Assembly (NCBI GenBank): GCA_003665825.1 | Contig: QPFY01000039.1 | Span: 1 to 40,426, forward strand | Source: Microbotryum silenes-acaulis | Lineage: Eukaryota > Basidiomycota > Microbotryomycetes > Microbotryales > Microbotryaceae | Direction of reading: 5' to 3' | Length of the DNA: 40,426 nt | Part shown: positions 30,546 to 37,984 of the stretch, in pieces | How positions within the stretch are numbered: the first letter of the stretch is position 1 | Layout of the letters: each line of letters opens with the position of its first letter | The notes under the pieces: model-generated | Seen by the model: the letters and a program-made list of their open reading frames with translations, nothing else | Told to the model about the DNA's origin: nothing | Database searches by the model: none | Position numbers and translations under genes: made by a program

Positions 30546-31593
30546 CCTCGGGATTCTCGACTTCTGTAATACTTGATATATCAGCTCATAACCAAGAGGG
30601 TAGCTTCTTGTAGTCGTTGTGATCAGCGCCGTATACTCCCCCAGAGATGCCGTGAGAATTCAGTTATCCCGGTCGCAAAGTCAGGGGGGCCCTCATCGAT
30701 CGTCGACGCGTCGAGGCGCGCGAGTTCGCGAATCGATGTTGGCCACCTTCCGCATTCTCGCCCCGACATCGAAGTCACCTCCGACTTTGGACAATGGAAC
30801 ATTCTTTCGGGAAGGAGAAGAGTCTCTACGGAAAGAAGGAGCTCACAGATGCGGGCCATCAATATGCGCTTGATCACCAGTTTCAGCTCGACATTCGCAA
30901 GTCTGACATGCGTCGTGAGCAAGAGTGTCCAAGATCCTCCGTGCTCCTTCTCTGCCACTGCTATCTCCAAAGTAGAATGCAGTGTTTGGACCATCATTGT
31001 CTTCAATGAAGCCCACAGTCACCGATCGCTGCTGCACACTGGCGACAGCAAGAGCAGACTTACGCGACACCGCTCCAACCTGTTCCATCTCGGGCCGAAT
31101 GGAAGCTGCATCGTCTTCCTCGTGAGCGTCATGAGGTCATGGTGAAGTGAACAACAGTGACTCAACTGGCGAAGAAGAGGGTGTCATTATCATTCCGTCA
31201 CGTCTCTCCACGCGTACACGACGTCCGATCAAGCGCAGGATCCGGGGTGCGGACGAGAGGTCCAAGCGCAACACGATCTGTGGTCTCTGCAAAGGCCCCG
31301 GACACAACCGAGTTACATGCGATAGATAGATAGACCATTTGAATCTGAGCGTAAGGTGTCAAGACTGTCAATGCTACTACTGCTGGCCTGTTTCATATGG
31401 AATTCACTCGGTCTATACTCATCGCTCGCTTTCGATAGGGCCCTGACGGTGACTTTGCGACCGTGATATATGAATTCTCACGGCATCTCTGGGGATTCTG
31501 AGTATACGGCGCTGATTAAAACGACTACAAGAAGCTACCCTCTTGGTTATGAGCTGATATATCAAGTATTACAGGAGTCGAGAGTCCGAGGGC
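30543..31593. mobile_element. MULE-like DNA transposon with about 155-bp TIRs, defective
   Basis: Terminal inverted repeats at 30543-30700 and 31435-31593 match over about 155 bp with small indels. Landmarks are TGTAATACTTGATATATCAG, AGAGGGTAGCTTCTTG, AGATGCCGTGAGAATT and GGTCGCAAAGTCA. Long TIRs plus a zinc-knuckle reading frame inside are typical of Mutator-like elements. The interior is only about 730 bp, so the transposase catalytic core is deleted. I found no matching 9-bp target duplication: the left flank is block B sequence and the right flank is a different tandem repeat. Confidence 0.75.
31147..31329 (+). CDS. C-terminal piece of MULE transposase with zinc knuckle, 60 aa
   Basis: The frame begins at the ATG at 31147. 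After an acidic start it has a basic stretch (STRTRRPIKRRIRG), then the zinc knuckle CGLCKGPGHNRVTC (spacing C-2-C-4-H-4-C), and stops two residues later. This basic run plus terminal knuckle is how MULE and FAR1-type transposases end. The DDE nuclease is missing, so it is a leftover rather than an enzyme. The knuckle would bind nucleic acid. Confidence 0.65.
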   Translation: MNNSDSTGEEEGVIIIPSRLSTRTRRPIKRRIRGADERSKRNTICGLCKGPGHNRVTCDR

Positions 31594-31690
31594 ATATTGG
31601 TCCTTTAGAGAAGGGCATTTCTGTCCTCACGAAAAGAAACGAGGGCAGTTTTGTCCTTTCGCTATCTTTCGAGGGCATTTTTGTCCGTGG
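31588..31690. repeat. Four copies of GAGGGCATTTTTGTCC-like motif
   Basis: Copies start at about 31588, 31612, 31641 and 31669, spaced 24-29 bases, each a variant of GAGGGCATTTTTGTCC. The first overlaps the right end of the MULE-like TIR, and the left TIR begins with ACATCTGTCCTC, a degenerate form. The motif may therefore be the terminal sequence of the element, amplified. Confidence 0.7.
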
Positions 31691-32506
31691 ATTTAAGTTG
31701 TCGTTAGAGTCTCTAGCCTTGGCGTGCGGTGGTTATTCGCTTGCGGCTAAGTAGGAGGTAGTGCCTATCCTCGGGCCAAAGTTGTGAGTGTGAGTTTATT
31801 GAGGGCATGTAAGGTTCGGCAGCCACTCGGTAGGTCCAAGCTCAAACCTCGGACCGACGGACCGACTTGCCTGACCTCCCTTTCATTTTCCATGCCTTTG
31901 ACTGACAACCATTGTGCATCCCTTTGTCATCCTTCCCTATTATTATCCCATCTATCTCTATTGTTCTGTCTCCATTGTCCTAGTTCACCACATTGTCTGC
32001 TTGCCTCCCTTTCTCAGTTCAGAATCCTTAAATAGCGATCCGTAGTTCTCATCCCTCTCTTCCTTCTTTCTCATCCTTTTCTGGACCCCCACTCTCTTCT
32101 CTTGACAATCGACTGGTTTTGGGACTGTCTATTTGTCAAGCACTCTGAGAGCACTACCGAGGAACCCGCTTTTGCTTACGCTGACCGCTGAGTAATCTGG
32201 GCTCCTTGCATCTTTTTTTGACATCCAAACTGACAAAACCTTTGGATTGCCGAATCTCGTATTCGAAGCATTACCTTGTGTATTTGCTTTTCCGTGCCAA
32301 CACTTCGTGTGTCAGCCGTTCCAGTGCATACGATCTTGTATTGCCTTCATTAGGAGCTTGTAATCTTCGGATTCAACTTCTGTAACTTTTTCAGGAGAGG
32401 GACAGACCCACCCTCCCTATCCCCTATTTGTGACGAGAGTAGCTACCTCGTTCACCCGAAAACTTGAAGCGCTGGTCGCCGAAAAGTTTTGAAGATTGCA
32501 ATCGAT
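31691..32506 (+). promoter_or_regulatory. Probable 5' LTR/leader of gag gene
   Basis: There is no gene in these 800 bases. It lies directly upstream of a Gag reading frame, is rich in CT and TC runs, and has a TATA-like CTTAAATAG at about 32027 followed by a CT-rich stretch. This is the layout expected of an LTR with promoter and leader. A second LTR is not in the window, so its ends cannot be set, and I could not confirm a primer-binding site. Confidence 0.35.
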
Positions 32507-34144
32507 ATGAGTCCCATGGGCAACGAAGATTTACGCGCAAGAGACGCCCAGACGTCTGATACCGGTGATAAGGGAAAGCAGCCTATCATTGAAGTTGTTG
32601 ACAAGAGTCAGCAAGGAGAGCAGCCAGACACGATGTCCAAAGCACTCACGATGGACCAACTTCTCGCACGAAAGAGCGAACGCGAAGCCAAGGTCGAAAG
32701 CATCATGGCGGACCATACCGCCCGGATGGACAAGTGGAGCCAGAAAGCTGGCCCTAGCAAGGAACGAGACAATGATGACCTTGTCAAGCGTCTCGCCGAT
32801 CAGAAATTGATTGAGCTGATTCCGTTCCTCAAAGACAATCACCCAGACGCGTACTACGCGTTCCTGAACCGCAACAAAGACGAGAGTGAGGAAGACACCT
32901 CCCTTCTCGAAACTCCCACGAAGGCGGTAAAGAAGATCGTGGAAACGATCGAGCATCCGGCTGTCCTCGCCGGAATCTCGAATATCGCTGGAGGAATTCC
33001 AACGGACTCAGCTTGGCGACGCCAAAGCTACAATACGCGCGAAACCCGAGGGGAGAAAACGCACCTAGTAGATACGATCCTCGAGGCGGCCCGAGCTAAC
33101 AATCCCGCCCCTGAGAATCCCGACGATAACGGCTCCGATGACGGATCCGAGAGATCGAACAGAAGCAACGGGCGCGGACCAGCGATGAGGCCTCCCCGCG
33201 CTCTGTTCGACAGTGCGATGGCCCAGATTGGGGTCGCCAAAGCTCCCTCTGGCCGAAAGCTTCCCAACGTGCCTACACCTGCGAAATATTCAGGCACTAG
33301 TGATCAGCCCGAGCATTTGCGGGCTTGGAAATATGCGGTACAGGCTTACCTTTTGGGCAACGCACTCAACCCCGATTCGTGCCTCGCATTCACGCACATC
33401 CTGAACCTCACAGAGAAGCGTGCGAACGATTTCATGGCCAAACGCATCGTGCCTGAAGTTATGCGCGAATTCGACGAGAAGGCGGGGGGAACCAATCCCT
33501 CTCCGATCACATTCGACGAGCTCATCGAGACCTTCGAGAAGAAGTTCGTTGATCCTGAGTACAAACGCCGTGCAATCAGTGAACTCGAAAGTCTCCGACA
33601 ACGAGACAATCGAGGAAACTACGTACGAGTCCGAGAGATCGCCGATAAAATCGAAGACTTGTGCGAAAGCACCAACGAGCAAAGTGAATGGCAGATGAAG
33701 CGCTACTTCATCGATGCCGTCGACTACAAGAAGGGTCTCGTCGCCGCCCCGCGGTGCGTTAATTGTGTCGACCTACGGAAAAAAAATGTCGAGATTTGCA
33801 AAACCGCCTCACCTAAAAACATGGCTCGGGTCCCAGAATCTCGACTTTCACAAAGGCGCGTCGACGAGATTCTGGGTCCTAAACCGGTCCAAACCGCGCG
33901 CGCGCCTAGAAATGAATTCGGCCCAGCTGCAGGGGAGCTGCATTTTGCCGGCTGCAGCGCGACAGAGCGCGACGGACTGCGATGGCGGAAGGCGACCTGC
34001 ATCCCTTCCTTTGACCAGCCACTGCAGTACATCTTCGCTCCCCCATCCGAGTCCATCCACCATTCTTCGTCGGTCTGTGGATCTCAGAGCTCCAAGTGGA
34101 TCGACACTCGAGTCTCAACAGCTGCAAGACTGCATCAACAGTGA
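32507..34144 (+). pseudogene. LTR-retrotransposon Gag, 3'-truncated
   Basis: The first ATG of the frame is at 32507 (MSPMGNEDL). A charged, coiled-coil-like N-terminus (to about residue 130) contains LARKSEREAKVESIM. The Gag core at residues 250-405 reads KYSGTSDQPEHLRAWKYAV, LAFTHILNLTEKRANDFM, FDELIETFEKKFVDPEY, ISELESLRQRDN and WQMKRYFIDAVD, as in Ty3/Gypsy and related fungal Gag proteins, which build the particle around the RNA. From about 33740 the match to Gag ends and the frame continues through unrelated sequence. No zinc knuckle, protease or polymerase follows. The frame ends at 34144, within a few bases of the left border of the right FunK1 arm. It is a remnant. Confidence 0.75.
33829..33879. 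other. Hairpin inside the Gag tail
   Basis: GGTCCCAGAATCTCG (from 33829) pairs with CGAGATTCTGGGTCC (to 33879) with one mismatch and a spacer of about 20 bases. It lies in the part of the frame that no longer resembles Gag. Function unknown; it may mark a foldback insertion. Confidence 0.55.
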
Positions 34145-37100
34145 GTCAAAAAGCCCTCCTACTGTTCGTTCCGCGTGGTCTGGCTGTTCAGTGTTGACCC
34201 AACATTGACCCGATGGCAATTGCAGTGCCTAGTCAGGACGCCCGGCGCTCGGACCAGATCATCTCGGGCGAGGCGTCGTCGGGGCCCGAGATCCGAAGAA
34301 GCGCGCGACTGATGCAGATGCCCAACGCCGCGTCCCCCGCCCAAGCGGAATCGATGCGCGTCAACGCCAGAGACCGCGCGCCACGCCCGTCGGTTGGCAC
34401 GTCTGCTCTTGCGCCCCCCGCCCCAGCCGCCACCCAATCGCTTCCGACCCACCTGCCCAGCTCGTCGGCTCGCGCCCCATTAACGCCGATACGCGGGCCC
34501 ATCATCCACGACAAGACTCGGCCAGGGCGAGCAGGTCGCTCAAGCGAGGCCGTAGGCCTGTCAGGCATGTCGGGCCTCGTCGATGCTTTACCACGCTCGA
34601 GTCCGATGAAGTCGAGTCCCGTTGTGTCGATGTCGGCCACGGCGGAAGCGAGGGAGCAACAGCTCTTTGCCCACATGGGCAAACCTCGACTCTCGAAGGC
34701 GATGGACAAGTACTTTCTTGCCACGCCTTCGAAGTACGAGGCCAAGATCCCCCAGCCCACCAGACAATTGGGGACGGAGGCTGCGATGAGAGAGATCGCT
34801 AACGCGATCAAGGATGTGGTGAGTGCCCCGATGCTATCGCTTGGCTTCGACCGCACGAGTATGACTGACCACTGTGTCCCGATCATTGATGCACCCGGGT
34901 GTAGACTGGTGATCGACGTCTGGTCGGATGCGGCAACTCGGGTAGCCACATTAAGCTGGCGCCCGATCGCGGGGAGCAGGAGAAGACGCCCGACGCCGTC
35001 ATATTGACGCATGCGGCGGTGGCCGCTTCCCCCGATCTTCCGTTCGTTTGGGCGCAGTCAGAGCACCCAAAGTCGACGGAAGGCACGCCCCCGTCGCCTC
35101 AACGCGCATACTCGCAGATTGCAGTGGCGATTGAGGTGAAAGAGAGCGACACGAAGAGCGCAGAAGCGCGTAACCAAGTGCTTAGGCGGCTACACATGAT
35201 CTGCACGACCGCGCTCCGCGCCCACGCGATCGGGGTCACCCTTTGCGGGGACGTACTTCAAGTCTACCTCGTCAACGCGTGTGGGGTGTTCACGACGAGC
35301 GCCCGCAGGTGCGGTGAGGACGCGGTGCTGCTCCGGCGCGTGCTGTCACACCTCATCGAACTCGACGACAACGGGCTCGGGATGCTGGCCTCGACGAACG
35401 AGGTCGACGATGGTTTCGGCAATTTTGTCGTCTCGGACAAGTTTCTCCCACCCCGCGCCCACGACTTCGAGTCCGAGCTCGGCGATATCTCAGATCTCGA
35501 GATCCAGGAGCTCCTCTTCCGACGTCGAAGCTGCACGGGTCGTGCAACCTCCGCTTTCCGCGTTACCGCAAGACACGCGCCTGTCGACCCCACGTCGATC
35601 AGCTTGCCTACATCTTCCACCGAGTACGCCATGACAGTCGCATGGGTCGAGCAATCCCGCCTCGACGATGCGATTGCCCTACGTCGCAAGATGCACGCTG
35701 CGTCGCGTATCGACACCGAGGGTTTAAGCCTTAGCGCCGGCATCTACCGGGACGACTTCCGCACGCTTCCAGCTTTCTTCGGTGATGATGAAAGCTTCGA
35801 TGATATCGGGCCCCGGGCACTCGAGGTGGTCTTCCACCGACAGTGTTATCGGCCCCTCAACACGGCGACCACGACCAGGGAACTCGCCCAGGCCGTACTT
35901 GGAGTCGTCAAAGGTGAGCACGGGGATCAACTGGGCGGCCTTGCGTTTGCGCTCCCTAGCCGACACGCGCGTTCCCATGACAATGCAGGACACCGAAACC
36001 TCTACAAGCTGGGGTATATCCACCGGGATATTTCGTACGGCAATGTCGTCATCGACCGCGACGGTTTCGGCGTCCTTATCGACTATCACCTCGCCGTCCC
36101 GCATGATCGACCTTGCACCGAGCTGCACCACAGAATACGATCCGTGCGTCCTCCCCTCTGTATGTTCCCCCAAATAAAGTTTCTGACCAGCACTAACCTT
36201 TGGACTATACGACGTCTGACAGGGCACCTGGCCCTACCTCGCCTGCTCGATCCTCGCCCAGCCACAACAGCCGCTCGGTGTCGTCCACGAACGGTGGCAC
36301 GACATCGAGTCGCTGTTCTACGTCGTAATGGAATCTTCGTTCCGCGAGCCGTACAAGGGCAACGAGGAAGTCCTCGTGATGACGCCGAAGGGTCAGACTA
36401 TCTGGGAGGACTGGAACCAACCATTTGCGCACAGAGTCTATGTCTTCAAAGTTGTGCTTCGCATGGATCCGGCATACCGATCTGTACTCGAAGGCTGCGC
36501 ACATCGATGGACGAATATCGAGCAACTGGTCGATATCTTGCGACACCATTGTGGTCTTGATAACCAGTTCAATAATTCCGAGATGGCTGCGGAAGAGGCC
36601 AAGCTGGGGGAGTTGTGGGGTCCATCCAAGGCGATGTCGCACGAGTCCATCGTCTCGGACATTGAGCAGCTGCTTCCCTTGCTCTGAAGTGACCACCTTT
36701 GCGCTGAGCTTAAATATAGTTGCTCGTTGTTAGTTCCGATTGTTGCAATAGATACCCAAGGTCATTTTCCGTCCGTTCCAGTATAAATCCAGGCTGGAAA
36801 TAGGACTGCGCCAGCGGTGCCTTCATTCGGCTCGACTGTGCAGAGTTTCTGGCCTAAGTTGTAATCTGGGAGGGCCCTTACATCATTCACGTTTTGCTCT
36901 TAGGGGTGTTGTTTTTGGAAATGTATCAGGACTATTGTCCTGTCCCATGTATCAAAACGCGTGGCCTTGAACCAACGAAATGAAACCCATAGCCCCGCAC
37001 CAAAATCTTGTCTTTGATCTCACTGACCTCTCGAGATTTGCCACACAACACCACCTCATTGCTTCATATCTTACTCGAACTCGATCCTACGGTGCACACG

Positions 37101-37459
37101 TTGGATCATACAGCCACGACTCGGGCTTCTCCACACCATTCGGCGTTGGACCGTGACGATCTTTCGCACTCTCAATCGATCTCGACGATTCGCTCGACCA
37201 GCTTGATACGTACGATCAGCCTCCCACATATGCGAGTTGCACGATCATACACGCGGCAGCAAGCCTGGTTATTTGGTCGTGGACTGCGCTCAGCGTCGCA
37301 CGGTGTTCCATCTCCTCTCGCTTCGCTTCTTCTTGCACTCACCTCGCTTGGTGTCGACAGACTCGTTTGGCATTTACTAAGCGAGCACACGTCCGAAAGG
37401 TCAGTGCGTGCCTTCAACCTAAGGGCCTTCTCTTCCTCCACACCTTGTGTTGCAAGTAT
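34133..37459 (+). repeat. Right arm of large inverted repeat carrying FunK1
   Basis: Inverted match to 13969-17261, starting at CATCAACAGTG and ending at GTGTTGCAAGTAT. It includes the FunK1 gene, its 3' flank and a piece of R-family block C. Its left border lies at the end of the Gag fragment and its right border runs into a region with a run of C and a poly-A. The 123-base extra coding segment (about 34372-34494) is specific to this arm. Confidence 0.9.
34213..36687 (+). CDS. FunK1-type protein kinase, right copy (744 aa, four exons)
   Basis: Exons by my reading: 34213-34818, 34905-35913, 35989-36143 and 36223-36687. Introns are 86, 75 and 79 bp (GTGAGT, GTGAGC, GTGCGT; ends TGTAG, TGCAG, GACAG), and all phases fit. 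The catalytic loop HRDISYGN is at residues 550-557, and DYH at the DFG position has Asp570. The kinase core begins at about residue 203 (TGDRRLV...HIKLAPDRG). The N-terminal 200 residues are low-complexity, with a 41-residue Pro/Ala/Ser insertion missing from the left copy. The last exon differs from the left copy far more than the rest of the gene. Only about 70 bases separate the ATG from the arm border, so its promoter would lie in Gag remnant sequence. Substrate unknown; family function is inferred from motifs. Confidence 0.85.
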
Positions 37460-37984
37460 AAGGGCAAATGACCCCCCCCCTAAAAAAGAGTTGGCTCTTG
37501 AGTTAGGTAGTGGCCCCAGAGGCAAAAAAGTCACGTGATATTGTGTTTTTGATCTTCATTGCATCGACTCAACATCACGACCCAGTGTAGCTCGAACTTT
37601 TCGCGGTGCTGCAAAGAGATTGCGCTCATGTCCTGTCGCCGCACCGTGCGGTGCCGAATCCAGATTCCTGTTCCCGCACCGTGCGGTGCCGAAACCAGAT
37701 TCTTGTTCTCGCACCGTCCGGTGCCGAAACAGATCTCACTCGAGGGAGAAGACTGCGCTCGATTCCTGTTACCGCACCGGCCGGTGCCGATTCTGATTTA
37801 ACTCGAGACACAGGATCGCGCCAAGACTTAAGCTCAGTGCGATGGGTGGTCAATAGGGACGATCTTATTTCCAATTCAAACAATCATTAATATTTCCACC
37901 TATCTCTGACCAGTCCTACTTTCCAGCCTTCATCCTTTCTAAACACGCCGCACGAGCTGTAGTGGTAGCATCCCGTTTCGGAAC
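37460..37984. other. Gene-free stretch downstream of FunK1 arm
   Basis: No conserved frame. It begins with a run of nine C and an A-rich tract (about 37470-37495), holds the four hairpins at 37641-37787, and ends at the 3' end of the gene on the minus strand. I saw no polyadenylation signal that I would defend. Confidence 0.4.
37641..37787. promoter_or_regulatory. Four hairpins with the stem GCACCG/CGGTGC
   Basis: GCACCG and CGGTGC face each other with a two-base centre at 37641-37654 (TG), 37676-37689 (TG), 37711-37724 (TC) and 37774-37787 (GC). Starts are 35, 35 and 63 bases apart. Each is followed by CGA-type text, and the first three units share CAGATTC-like spacers. The stems are unchanged although the centres and spacers vary. 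This could be a binding site array for a dimeric regulator or an RNA hairpin array. I cannot tell which. Confidence 0.6.

Noticed and set aside
31691..32506. Definite LTR with set ends
   Set aside because: Only one copy is in the window and no matching 3' LTR or primer-binding site could be shown.
35724..36227. 167-codon minus-strand frame
   Set aside because: It is antisense to the right FunK1 gene and is the mirror of the shadow frame in the left arm.
37641..37787. Intrinsic transcription terminators
   Set aside because: The stems lack T runs and the organism is a fungus, where such terminators are not used.
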